A stretch of 64,000 nt of DNA from JBEKUY01 sp049514555 (GTDB taxonomy: Bacteria; Acidobacteriota; Terriglobia; Acidiferrales; UBA7541): assembly GCA_049514555.1 (NCBI GenBank), contig JBEKUY010000004.1:1-64000 (forward strand), written 5' to 3'. Positions within the stretch are counted from its first letter, which is position 1; each line of letters opens with the position of its first letter. Shown here piece by piece: positions 33,096 to 41,508 of the stretch. The position numbers and the translations under genes were made by a program. The notes beneath the pieces are model-generated. The model was not told where the DNA came from and did no database searches. It saw nothing but the letters and a program-made list of their open reading frames with translations.

Positions 33096-34970
33096 CTACG
33101 CTCGAAACATCTGGCGCCACTTGCGAAACATCAACGTGGCCCAGAGTAATGCCGACCGGTCGTAATAGCCTTTTTGATGCTGATCCCAAATCTTCGTCAG
33201 GAAGCGCTTGTCCAGGATGCCGTCATCGGTCTCCAGAACGATCTGGCGCGTCATGTCGCGGAGCTCCCGCTTGAACCAAACGTCCAGCGGGATGGCAAAG
33301 CCTTGCTTGGGCCGGTAAAGAATGGCCGACGGAAGCACCGGTTCAAGGGCTTTTTTCAGAATGTACTTTCCCGTGGCATTGTGCAGCTTGAGCGAACTCG
33401 GAATGCCGGCCACACACTCCATGAATCGGTGGTCGAGCATCGGAGCGCGCACCTCGAGGGAGACCGCCATGCTCGCGCGATCCACCTTCGTGAGGATGTC
33501 ATCCGTCAGATAGGTCTTGATGTCGACGTACTGAATTTTTGAGAGCAAGTCGTCGGTCTGTGCGCGGTCGTAATAGCGGCGAAACACGTCGATGGATTCG
33601 TATCCGCCGAGACGCTGCTGAAAGGCAGGAGTAAACAGGCGCGCTTTGTCGTCCGGCCGGAAATAGGAGATCGAATTGAAATAGCCTTCGAGCGGGGAAC
33701 GCGCGAGGCTCTGAAACGTAGCTTTCCCTCGAAAAACACGCGGAGCCCAAGCCAGGGGCGGATACCATCGTCCAAGCGGGCTGAACAGAGTCCGGCGCAG
33801 AACGGCAGGGAAATAGCTCCGCAGCTGGTTCTCGAAGTGGTCGAGCTTGTAGCGCCGGTAACCTGCGAAGTTCTCATCGCCTCCGTCTCCACCCAGCGCC
33901 ACCGTCACGTGAGCGCGAGCGATCTTCGAGACATAGTAGGTCGGAATCGCCGAGGAATCTGCGAACGGCTCGTCGTAATGCCAGGCGAGCTTGTCCACGA
34001 TTTCAATGGCATGGGGCTCAACAGTCTCCTCATGATGGTCCGTCTGGAACAGTTTCGATACTTGTTGCGCGTACTCAGCCTCGTTGTACTTCTCTTCCTG
34101 AAAGCCGATGGAACAAGTTGTCACGGCCCGCTTCATGAGCCCGCTCATCATCGCCACAACCGAGGACGAATCAATTCCCCCGCTCAGGAAGGCACCGAGC
34201 GGGACATCGCTCATCAGGCGGATGCGCGTGGCTTCGCAGAGTTCGTGCCGGAGGAGTTCTCCCCACTCCGATACACTGCGCTGCTCGACATGGCCAAACG
34301 AGAGGTCCCAGTAACAGCTTTCGCGGACACCATTTGCTGAGGCCACGAGGTAATGGCCGGGCATCACTTTGCGCACGGTGCGGTAGATCGTCTTCGGCGC
34401 CGGGATGTACCCGAAGGAAAAGTAGTCGGAAAGCGCCTGCTCATCCATCTCGCGGGGCAAGGAGTCGGCGGCAAGCAGGGCCTTCAACTCCGACCCGAAC
34501 AAAATTCGTTTGCGGTCCGCCGCGTAGAACAGGGGTTTCTTGCCGACGCGGTCCCGCGCCAGGACGAGCTTGCGATTTCGCGAATCCCACAAGGCGATGG
34601 AGAACATGCCGCGAAGCTTGGCGAAGCACTCCTCAGCATAGTCTTCATATAGGTGGACGATGGCTTCCGTGTCGGATTTGGTCGTGAACTTGTGGCCGCG
34701 CCCCAGCAGTTCGGCGCGCAGCTCAGGGTAGTTGTAGATCTCGCCGTTCAAAAGCACCCAGACGGTGCTGTCCTCGTTGGACATCGGCTGATGGCCGCCG
34801 GCCAAATCAATAATGCTCAGCCGGCGGTGTCCCAGCCCAATGCCCGGGCCGGTAAACACGCCGCCGTCGTCCGGGCCTCGGTGAATCATCGTCTGATTCA
34901 TGCGGTGGACGGCCTCACTTGGGAGGTCGTCCCTGCGCTCGTATTCGAAGATGCCGCAGATCCCGCACAT
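33096..34970 (-). CDS. Asparagine-synthetase-like amidotransferase, exosortase-A-system type
   Basis: 624 residues. The glutaminase domain is intact: MCGICGIFEYE with Cys2, HRGPDDGGVF, GHRRLSIIDLAGGHQPM and LLNGEIYNY. The synthetase domain has FLSGGIDSSSVVAMMS and ALGGDGGDENFAGYRRY. This matches the exosortase-A-associated amidotransferase 1 family, thought to amidate a carboxyl group of the EPS or its precursors with glutamine as nitrogen source. Cytoplasmic. It lies between a GT4 gene (12 bp upstream) and the Cys2-less paralog (9 bp downstream), so the two amidotransferases are made together. Confidence 0.92.
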   Translation of the reverse strand: MCGICGIFEYERRDDLPSEAVHRMNQTMIHRGPDDGGVFTGPGIGLGHRRLSIIDLAGGHQPMSNEDSTVWVLLNGEIYNYPELRAELLGRGHKFTTKSDTEAIVHLYEDYAEECFAKLRGMFSIALWDSRNRKLVLARDRVGKKPLFYAADRKRILFGSELKALLAADSLPREMDEQALSDYFSFGYIPAPKTIYRTVRKVMPGHYLVASANGVRESCYWDLSFGHVEQRSVSEWGELLRHELCEATRIRLMSDVPLGAFLSGGIDSSSVVAMMSGLMKRAVTTCSIGFQEEKYNEAEYAQQVSKLFQTDHHEETVEPHAIEIVDKLAWHYDEPFADSSAIPTYYVSKIARAHVTVALGGDGGDENFAGYRRYKLDHFENQLRSYFPAVLRRTLFSPLGRWYPPLAWAPRVFRGKATFQSLARSPLEGYFNSISYFRPDDKARLFTPAFQQRLGGYESIDVFRRYYDRAQTDDLLSKIQYVDIKTYLTDDILTKVDRASMAVSLEVRAPMLDHRFMECVAGIPSSLKLHNATGKYILKKALEPVLPSAILYRPKQGFAIPLDVWFKRELRDMTRQIVLETDDGILDKRFLTKIWDQHQKGYYDRSALLWATLMFRKWRQMFRA

Positions 34971-34981
34971 GGAGGGTTCGC

Positions 34982-36199
34982 CTAGTTCCTTCCGCCCAAG
35001 GTGCGGGCAGCAAGCTCAAAGTACAGATCGCGATAGCGCTGCATCATGCCTGCAAGGCTGAACCGTTCGAGGACCCGGCACCGTGCTGCTCGGCCGAATT
35101 CGCGCCGCTGCCCATCGTCCACCATCAAGCGCTCCAGGTGCTGCGCCAGTGCTTGCGCGTCTCGGGGAGTAAACAGCCAGCCCTCGCGGCCTTCTTCCAC
35201 CAACTCGGGATTCCCACCGGCACGAGTCGCCACGACAGGAAGACCGCTGGCCATCGCCTCGAGAATCGTATTGGACATTCCCTCACAGATGGAAGGAAGG
35301 ACGAACACATCCATGGCGTTGAGCATTTCCGGGATGCGGTCAGAGGCGCCCGGGAAGGAAACACGTCCGCAAAGCTCCTGCGACGCTCCCACATAAGACT
35401 GGAGTCCGGCCAACTCGAGCCCCGATCCTACCAGCAGAACATGGATGTTCCGTCCCTGGCGTATAAGGATCTCCGCAGCCCTCAGCAGAGTGGTGTAACT
35501 CTTGATGGGCACCAAGCGTCCCACGCTTCCTGCCACGAACCGGTCTGCAGGAATCGCCAGTTCTTTGCGCAGGTGTGCAGTGGCTTCAGGTCGAGCCGCA
35601 AACCGCTCCGTGTCTACCCCGTTGTGGATCACGCGGATCTTGTCTGTGCGCAGCCAGGATTGGCGCGCCTGGAAGGAGCGCAAATCCCTAGTGACAGTGA
35701 AGACGGCATCGGCCATGGAGTAAAAAACGCGGCAGAGAAGGCGCCGGCGAAAAGGCAGCCCCGCCATGATGTCAAGTTCGTAGCCATGCTCACTGTGGAT
35801 GGTCACCGGCACTCCGGCCAGACGCGCTGCCGGGATCGCTTCCAAGGATCCAAAATTCCGCGAATGAACGATGTGTGGCCGGAACGTCTTCATGATACGG
35901 ATCAGTCGAAACAGTGGGAACTGGAAACCCAAATCCGGCCGTCCTGCGGCGAATACCTGCGAGGCCACTTTCATGCGGCTGGCAAAGTTCGTGTCGATCC
36001 CGCGCACGGCGCAGACGCCGTGTTCGAAATCCGTCTCGCCAAGTCCGCTCATCACCTTCAAGACGCCATGTTCGGTGCCACCCATGCCCAGGTGACTCAC
36101 CACATGCAGGACGCGCAGGCGCTCGGGCCGCGCAGGCGAGCGCGGCGTCTCGGCCAAGAGACTGGCACCGGCATCCGTGTCTTGGACTTGAATCGGCAT
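34982..36199 (-). CDS. Glycosyltransferase family 4, PEP-CTERM/EpsH1-associated sugar transferase type
   Basis: About 405 residues from the ATG at 36199. A GTG at 36244 and a TTG at 36274 are in frame and would extend it; the last would overlap the FemAB stop. GT-B fold: LRVLHVVSHLGMGGTEHGVLKV, IVHSRNFGSLEA, IHSEHGYELD, NGVDTERF, and the donor-site GMSNTILEAMASGLPVVATRAGGNPEL. The order fits the PEP-CTERM/EpsH1-system-associated sugar transferase family. It adds a sugar on the cytoplasmic face. Co-transcribed with the FemAB gene upstream and the amidotransferases downstream. Confidence 0.88.
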   Translation of the reverse strand: MPIQVQDTDAGASLLAETPRSPARPERLRVLHVVSHLGMGGTEHGVLKVMSGLGETDFEHGVCAVRGIDTNFASRMKVASQVFAAGRPDLGFQFPLFRLIRIMKTFRPHIVHSRNFGSLEAIPAARLAGVPVTIHSEHGYELDIMAGLPFRRRLLCRVFYSMADAVFTVTRDLRSFQARQSWLRTDKIRVIHNGVDTERFAARPEATAHLRKELAIPADRFVAGSVGRLVPIKSYTTLLRAAEILIRQGRNIHVLLVGSGLELAGLQSYVGASQELCGRVSFPGASDRIPEMLNAMDVFVLPSICEGMSNTILEAMASGLPVVATRAGGNPELVEEGREGWLFTPRDAQALAQHLERLMVDDGQRREFGRAARCRVLERFSLAGMMQRYRDLYFELAARTLGGRN

Positions 36200-36261
36200 G
36201 GCTGACACAGCACGTCTGCCGGTTTCGGGAGACCCGGCTTCCACGGCCTGGCGAACCTTTC

Positions 36262-37356
36262 TCAGGGGAACCAACGCACCACGCGCGGTCCGATCACCCG
36301 AGTCAATCCGAGCGGTACCTTCTTCCAGATGTTCGTGGCCATCTCAAACTTAGGATTCGCCGGAGAGAAATTCGGCACCGTCTTCCTTCGCACCAGCTTG
36401 ACCTGGTAGTCCAGCGGCTCGATCCGCGGCTTCCACTTCTTCTTGAAGTCATAGTTGCCGGAGCCTATTTTGCTTCGGCCGAAGTCAAACTCGGTCCGGC
36501 CGGTTTCGGCGGCGGTCTTGATCATCTGCCACCAAAGAAAGTCATTCGCGGCAACGCTCTTGGCCTGCGAAGTGGCGCCCACATAGTAGGGCTGCGCGCT
36601 GTTTCGGAAGAAGAAGGTCATTCCTCCCGCGAGGGGGCTAGATGCGGAATAGATGATCTGCAGGTCCACTTGGCCGGGATACTCATGGATGAGATTCTCG
36701 AACAGGGAACGCGGAAATGCGGGGGTGCCGAGGCGGCGCAGGTTCACCGTCATCAAATCGTAAAAGACGTCCTGCTGGTCCAAGCCATGCCGGGCGGTCA
36801 ATCCTGCTTTTTCGGCCCTCCGGATCATGTAACGAATATCTTTCGGGAGAGCCCTGTAAAGGGCATCCGTGTCGGCATCGAGGGGAATCGTGAATGTTGC
36901 GTAGCGCGGATTGGGATGGTAACCGGCAACCAGGCCGCCATCGCGATTGCGCAACTCGAGGTACTCAACCCGCAATTCGGCAGCTAACTGCTCCATATGT
37001 TTGAGGAGCGCCTGTTCAGTCTCCGCATCCTCGGCACAAATTCCCCCGTACACGGCGAAAGGAAGAGATATCAGACAGCGGCCGGTGATCCAGCTTGCCA
37101 CAAGAAAGACCGGCGCTATCCCGGTAATCCGTCCGCCGCGCTCGCTGTAGTAGTAGAGCGGCCGGTAGCCGTAGGTCTTCTCCATGACGCGCTTCCAGGC
37201 AATCTGATGGAAGAATGTCCCCTTTGGGTCGGCGAGTACAAAACTGTCCCATGCGGGGGCGGCGCTTTCCTGGAATGGAATCACGCGCACAGGCGCAGCG
37301 TTCCCGGAAGCCCGTGCAGGCAGATGCAGCGCCGCGGGGAATTCACACGTCGCCAT
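36262..37356 (-). CDS. FemAB family XrtA/PEP-CTERM-associated protein
   Basis: 364 residues. The ATG at 37356 lies inside the end of the HTH gene (14-base overlap). It has paired GNAT-like folds as in FemAB aminoacyl transferases: AWDSFVLADPKGTFFHQIAWKRVMEKTYGYRP near the N-terminus, PKDIRYMIRRAEKAGL in the middle, and FFFRNSAQPYYVGATS, DFGRSKIGSGNYDFKKKW late. This is the pattern of the exosortase-associated FemAB group. It may attach an amino-acyl or other acyl group to an amino sugar. The C-terminal ~60 residues include a Pro/Arg-rich tail. Its acyl donor could come from the ACP/ligase module at 47389-50604 (inference). Confidence 0.9.
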   Translation of the reverse strand: MATCEFPAALHLPARASGNAAPVRVIPFQESAAPAWDSFVLADPKGTFFHQIAWKRVMEKTYGYRPLYYYSERGGRITGIAPVFLVASWITGRCLISLPFAVYGGICAEDAETEQALLKHMEQLAAELRVEYLELRNRDGGLVAGYHPNPRYATFTIPLDADTDALYRALPKDIRYMIRRAEKAGLTARHGLDQQDVFYDLMTVNLRRLGTPAFPRSLFENLIHEYPGQVDLQIIYSASSPLAGGMTFFFRNSAQPYYVGATSQAKSVAANDFLWWQMIKTAAETGRTEFDFGRSKIGSGNYDFKKKWKPRIEPLDYQVKLVRRKTVPNFSPANPKFEMATNIWKKVPLGLTRVIGPRVVRWFP

Positions 37357-37612
37357 TGTCGGCCGCATTCTTATCCGCGGCGAGTTGTGCGTGGTCGGGA
37401 ATCGGCTGGACGGAGGCCGCTTCAAAGCGCTCAAACAGCCACTCCTCGTTGGCATCGAGGTGGCTGGCCAGCAGCTTGCGCTGAGTTGCCGTGGGGTCCC
37501 GGTAGCCGTGGATGATCTTGCTGAGCACGGTTTCATCAATGCCCAACGCTTTGGCGAGCTCATTCTGGTGACTACCGCGCCGAAAGATTTGCAGCTTCAG
37601 ATTTGGAAACAT
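37343..37612 (-). CDS. Small helix-turn-helix (XRE/Cro-like) protein
   Basis: 89 residues from an ATG at 37612, with AGGG 5 nt upstream. Residues ~5-55 form a Cro/C1-type HTH: LKLQIFRRGSHQNELAKALG, then IDETVLSKIIHGYRDP, the recognition-helix pattern. A short acidic tail follows. The gene sits inside the EPS block between the BY-kinase and FemAB, and its 3' end overlaps femAB by 14 bases, so the two are translationally linked. It may autoregulate the downstream operon. A 5-bp inverted repeat with the arms 34 bp upstream of its start could be an operator. Role inferred. Confidence 0.75.
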   Translation of the reverse strand: MFPNLKLQIFRRGSHQNELAKALGIDETVLSKIIHGYRDPTATQRKLLASHLDANEEWLFERFEAASVQPIPDHAQLAADKNAADNGDV

Positions 37613-37645
37613 ATCAACCCTATATCCCCATGCTGAGGGCCCGGC

Positions 37646-37661
37646 GTTTGCATTCACAAAC
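37646..37661. promoter_or_regulatory. Inverted repeat upstream of the HTH gene, candidate operator
   Basis: GTTTG-CATTCA-CAAAC, two 5-bp arms around a 6-bp spacer, in the 70-bp gap between the kinase stop and the HTH start. The size suits a Cro-like dimer, but it is short and could be chance. Confidence 0.25.
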
Positions 37662-37682
37662 CAAGAGCGGCCCCGAATTGAA

Positions 37683-38540
37683 TTACTTTCCCTTCGGACT
37701 CACATCGTACGGCTGATAGTGATAACGGTTCGCACCGCTTTCCACGGCGTTGTAAACGACGCCAAGGAGTTTTTTCGGATCAATCTGCCCCGCGGACCTT
37801 CGCAGCACAGCCCGCTGGGCGTACCGCGCACGGACAACCATCAATACCCCATCGCATGCCGCCGCCATCAAATCGGCGTCAGCCAGATTCAACACGGGCG
37901 GCGCGTCCACTAGAATCACCTTAAAGGATTCATTGCACCAGCCGATGAAGTCCTGCCAGCGGCGGCTGGCAAAGAGCTCAGCCGGCGGCATCGAGGGCGA
38001 ACCGCAACTGGCCACGTAGAGGTTTGGCATGTCCGTCACCACGATCGCTTTCGCTGCAGTGCACTGGCCTGACAGCACATCGGCAAGCCCCGGGGAGGAG
38101 GGCAAGCCAAGAGATTGGGTCAACCCGCGGGAACGGATGTCGCCGTCAATCAAGAGGACGCGCATGTCGTGCAGCTGAGCACATGACAAAGCGAGGTTCA
38201 GAGCTGTTAGCGTCTTGCCCTCACCCTGGGTGGCGCTGGTCACCATGACCGACCGCAACCCTTGCGTCGCCCGCAGGCGCAGCAAACGCGTTCGCAGAGC
38301 CCGATAGGACTCCTCGGCCGGCTCCACAGAGTCACTCCCCTTAAACTGGACGTGCAGCAGGTTCGAAGTCGGAATCCGCACCTTCCTGCACTGCTCGAGC
38401 CGCGAGCCCCCCAGGTCACTCGAAGGGGGAACTGGGGCCGTAGGTACATCCAGGAGTTCCTGAACACCGGGGAGCTTCACTGAATCCGTCGGAACTGCCG
38501 AAGTGCGGGCCTTGATTGTCTCGTCAAAGAACTTGCTCAT
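37683..38540 (-). CDS. CpsD/CapB-family tyrosine-protein kinase (BY-kinase), XrtA-locus type
   Basis: 285 residues. Walker A is GEGKT (residues 106-110 in SATQGEGKTLTALN), Walker A' is LLIDGDIRS (129-137) and Walker B is VILVDAPP (208-215). A Tyr-rich tail (NRYHYQPYD, three Tyr in six residues) is the autophosphorylation cluster. BY-kinases of this stand-alone type work with a Wzz-like co-polymerase, encoded two genes upstream, to control chain length and export. 6 bp separate it from the ExeA-like ATPase gene. The subfamily is that of PEP-CTERM-locus kinases. Confidence 0.93.
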   Translation of the reverse strand: MSKFFDETIKARTSAVPTDSVKLPGVQELLDVPTAPVPPSSDLGGSRLEQCRKVRIPTSNLLHVQFKGSDSVEPAEESYRALRTRLLRLRATQGLRSVMVTSATQGEGKTLTALNLALSCAQLHDMRVLLIDGDIRSRGLTQSLGLPSSPGLADVLSGQCTAAKAIVVTDMPNLYVASCGSPSMPPAELFASRRWQDFIGWCNESFKVILVDAPPVLNLADADLMAAACDGVLMVVRARYAQRAVLRRSAGQIDPKKLLGVVYNAVESGANRYHYQPYDVSPKGK

Positions 38541-38546
38541 CCTGGT

Positions 38547-39497
38547 TCACTCCCGCGCGGCTGCGCGACTGACTCTCATGCCCTCGATCAGGACATCTAC
38601 GGCCGACTTCTGCGCCTGTCCCACGCTGGGGATCGGCACAGGAGGCGATTCTCTCTCCAAGAACAGGGTTGGATGGGAAAGGCCGAGAGAAAGGGCGACT
38701 TCCTCTACCATGTCAGGTTGAATCGTCCGCCGCTGCGTGCGAAAACCGAGCATAAGACAACCGTCGCAAACCAGATTGATCAGCCGCGGCACACCCTGAG
38801 AGAACCGCTGGATGAACTCCACCGATTGCCCTGCGAACGGGGAAGGCCCCTCCAAACCCGCGGCGTGCAAACGCTCGGCGATGTAAGCTCGCGTCTCTGG
38901 CTGGGCCAGCGAACGAAGCTGCGCTCGACCGGCAATCCGTTGTTGCAGCGCCCAAGCTTCCTTCCGACTCAGGATTCCCACGAGCTCGGGCTGACCGCAC
39001 AGTACAATCTGCAGGAGCTTCTCTTGGTGCGAATCGACATTCCCGAGCAGCCGGATTTCCTCGAGTAGCTCGAACGGGAGAAGGTGCGCTTCGTCAATGA
39101 ACAGGACGGACGTACCGCCGCGCTTCTGCATATTCAGCAGCATCCCATGCAGCGCGGAGAGCCGTCCCGGCTTGCTCGTGGAAGAACACGCCACTTCAAA
39201 CTCATCAATGAGCCCTTCGAAAAACTCTTCCCTCGTGAGCGTGGGATTGAACAGCAGCGCGGACTTGATGGGCATCTTCTGTTTCGAGGCATCCGCGAGC
39301 ACTTCCAGCGCTGCATGGATCAACGTCGTCTTGCCGGTTCCCACCAGCCCCGTGATCATCAGCAGGCCCTTGCGGTAAATAATTCCTTCGAGTAGAACCC
39401 GCAGTGCGTTCTGGTGCGGTTCCGAAAGATGCAGAAACCTCGGGTCTGGCGTCAGACGAAACGGCTCGTCCCGGAGTCGGAAGAAGTCGCGATACAT
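38547..39497 (-). CDS. ExeA-like AAA ATPase, PEP-CTERM-locus secretion ATPase family
   Basis: 316 residues, starting MYRDFFRLRDEPFRLTPDPRFL, the conserved opening of the family. Walker A is GLVGTGKT (50-57), Walker B is VLFIDEAH (131-138), and arginine-finger-type GRAQLRSL and the C-terminal GVPRLINLVCDGCLMLGF are present. It is a cytoplasmic ATPase of the ExeA/GspA type, annotated as putative secretion ATPase in PEP-CTERM loci. Its role in EPS export is not defined. Its ATG immediately follows the Wzz-like gene stop, so the three genes Wzz-ATPase-kinase form one unit. Confidence 0.92.
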   Translation of the reverse strand: MYRDFFRLRDEPFRLTPDPRFLHLSEPHQNALRVLLEGIIYRKGLLMITGLVGTGKTTLIHAALEVLADASKQKMPIKSALLFNPTLTREEFFEGLIDEFEVACSSTSKPGRLSALHGMLLNMQKRGGTSVLFIDEAHLLPFELLEEIRLLGNVDSHQEKLLQIVLCGQPELVGILSRKEAWALQQRIAGRAQLRSLAQPETRAYIAERLHAAGLEGPSPFAGQSVEFIQRFSQGVPRLINLVCDGCLMLGFRTQRRTIQPDMVEEVALSLGLSHPTLFLERESPPVPIPSVGQAQKSAVDVLIEGMRVSRAAARE

Positions 39498-41102
39498 CTA
39501 GAACAACCTCTCGGTGATGAAGGCGAACAGAAAGCCCAGCGCGACCGAGCCAACCACCGTTCCAGCAAGCAAACCGGTCGCGTGCCAACGTTGAGCACGC
39601 ATCTCCTTGGAAGAGGTGAGGCGCGGGACGCCGCCAAGGATCGGTTTGCCGAAGATGTGCGCTGCTTCCTGTTCGGTGCGGACCGATTCATCGTTAATCT
39701 CCGCCGCCGCCGCCAGAGCAATTCCCACGAGCAACCCGCCGACCAATCCGGCGATACTGATCAAAAGGCGGTTTGGCGCCGCGGGACCGTCCGGGGTGAC
39801 AGCCGCGTCCAAGACCTCGAACTTCTCACCCTTCTGATGGACTTCCAAAGCATGGGAGATCTCGGCTGCCTTCTCTTTTTCCAGCAGTCCGGTGTATTGC
39901 GTTTTCAGAATGTCGTAGTCCTGCTGCAAACGGGCGATCTGCTGCTCGAATACAGGTAGCTGTTCGAGTTTCGAAGTGTGAAAATCCATTTGTGCCTGAA
40001 GGGGTTCGAGCAGCTTGGTCTGCTCCTGTATATCTTCTTCCAGCTTCGCGATCTGCGCCTGGAGGACGGGATTCCGCCGCACTGCTCGATCCGGTTGAAT
40101 CGCCGGTTTCTGGTCGATAGCAGAGCCACCAGAATCCAGAGACGCGCTCGCCGATTTTTCCATCAAGCGATTCAGTTCGTTTTGCGTCTTGCGAACATCC
40201 GGGTGGGCTGGACCGTACCTCGACCGAAGATCCGCCAGCTTGGTCTCGACTGCTTGGATTTGAGCTTGATAGGGCGGAACGCCCACGCCCGCCCGCTGAT
40301 CTGTTTCGATCTCCACTGTGGGAGCCGGACCGCCCGAAGCAATCACGGATTCCAGCATCGATCTGTCACGCTGGTCCGAGGAGATTTTGTCATGAATGGT
40401 TTGGACCTGCGTGCGCAGGTTCGCCAGGGCCTCCATGTGATACGGCTTGGACTCCGGCATCTCGAGGATATTGTGCGATTTGATCCCCCGAAGTTGAGCA
40501 TCCTTCTCATCCAGTTGACGTTTGGTCTCTTGAAGCTGATCCTCGAGGAATTGCGCAGTATCTTCGGTTTGATCCACGCGAGCTCTCAGGTTCTCTTCAA
40601 TGAACATCTGCGCCAGCTGGTTTGCGATGCGCGCTACTTCCAGCCTTCTTCGGCCGCTGTACTCAATGCGGAAGGCGCTCAACTTTCCAGCGCCTGGGTT
40701 CACCACCTCAACGGTGATCGCCTTTTGCACCGAGCGGATCACTTGCGTCTCGGTCCTCTTCCCGGCTGGATCCGGGTACAGTCCTTCGGCTTCCACGAGC
40801 TTCTTCAGACGGGTCGGGGAAAGCACCTGCTGCTGGAGCGTCGTGAGCCGGCCGGCGATGTCCCCGGTATTAATCGTGGGCACATACTTATCGGGAACCT
40901 GCGCTGAATCCACAAGGATGACCGTCTCGGCGCGGTAGATGTCGGGCATCCGATGGGCGAGAACCGTGGCGGTGACGAACACCCCGATAGTGCTAAGGAT
41001 TATCCACCACCGTCGGCGACGGCCAATCTCCAGGTAACCCTTCAAGCTGAGTTCGCCGAAAAGCCCGACACTCGGCTTCGTAGACACGGAACTCTCTGGC
41101 AA
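39498..41102 (-). CDS. Wzz/GumC-type polysaccharide chain-length determinant
   Basis: About 534 residues from a TTG at 41102, chosen because GGGGAGG lies 7 nt upstream; an in-frame TTG at 41144 has no good Shine-Dalgarno sequence. There is an N-terminal membrane segment (WWIILSTIGVFVTATVL) after a basic patch, a Wzz domain (IYRAETVILVDSAQVPDKYVP), a long periplasmic coiled-coil region (~180-440, rich in E/K/Q with RTQVQTIHDKI), and two C-terminal membrane segments. It is a polysaccharide co-polymerase. The kinase domain is a separate gene (37683), as in many XrtA loci. A sigma-54-like element lies 54 bp upstream of the chosen start. Confidence 0.92.
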   Translation of the reverse strand: MPESSVSTKPSVGLFGELSLKGYLEIGRRRRWWIILSTIGVFVTATVLAHRMPDIYRAETVILVDSAQVPDKYVPTINTGDIAGRLTTLQQQVLSPTRLKKLVEAEGLYPDPAGKRTETQVIRSVQKAITVEVVNPGAGKLSAFRIEYSGRRRLEVARIANQLAQMFIEENLRARVDQTEDTAQFLEDQLQETKRQLDEKDAQLRGIKSHNILEMPESKPYHMEALANLRTQVQTIHDKISSDQRDRSMLESVIASGGPAPTVEIETDQRAGVGVPPYQAQIQAVETKLADLRSRYGPAHPDVRKTQNELNRLMEKSASASLDSGGSAIDQKPAIQPDRAVRRNPVLQAQIAKLEEDIQEQTKLLEPLQAQMDFHTSKLEQLPVFEQQIARLQQDYDILKTQYTGLLEKEKAAEISHALEVHQKGEKFEVLDAAVTPDGPAAPNRLLISIAGLVGGLLVGIALAAAAEINDESVRTEQEAAHIFGKPILGGVPRLTSSKEMRAQRWHATGLLAGTVVGSVALGFLFAFITERLF

Positions 41103-41155
41103 AGCAGTTTCCTCCCCGCTTTTGCTGCCAACAAGATTCTGCAAGGACAGGGTAG

Positions 41156-41171
41156 AGCACGTCTTCTGCCA
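41156..41171 (-). promoter_or_regulatory. Sigma-54-like -24/-12 promoter for the Wzz-ATPase-kinase unit
   Basis: The minus strand reads TGGCAGAAGACGTGCT. The -24 half TGGCAG has one mismatch to TGGCAC/T, and the -12 half GTGCT has one mismatch to TTGCT, with exact GG-N10-GC spacing. It ends 54 bp before the Shine-Dalgarno-supported TTG start at 41102, giving a leader of about 44 nt. Confidence 0.5.
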
Positions 41172-41508
41172 ATTCCGGAAACGCCAAGTCCAACGGCGTC
41201 AAGGAAACCTTTGTAGTATCAATATGATACAGGCGCGAGGTCTGCGCTGAGCGTGTCCGGACTCACCAACAATGGAGGGAAGGGGAAATCAATTCCACAG
41301 ATTTGTCCCAGCAACGCAGCTCACTCGCTGGCTCTTCTCGGCCATACCTATCCCGCGGCAAAACACCGCATAGGTACCCTTCGCACAGGAGATTCAGGAC
41401 AAACGAGGATGTCAGTGCGAACCGGCAGACGGACCAGGTCGAGGCGACTCGGCAGAAGGTGACCCGATGGCCAGGGTCGTGCCTTGCAGGCGAATCCCTA
41501 GGCCTCTT
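41172..41508. other. Intergenic region, no gene seen
   Basis: About 340 bp between the outer-membrane barrel stop and the sigma-54-like element. No coding frame of convincing composition. If the promoter is real, enhancer sites for a bEBP such as PrsR would be expected here. I see no obvious repeated motif. Confidence 0.4.
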
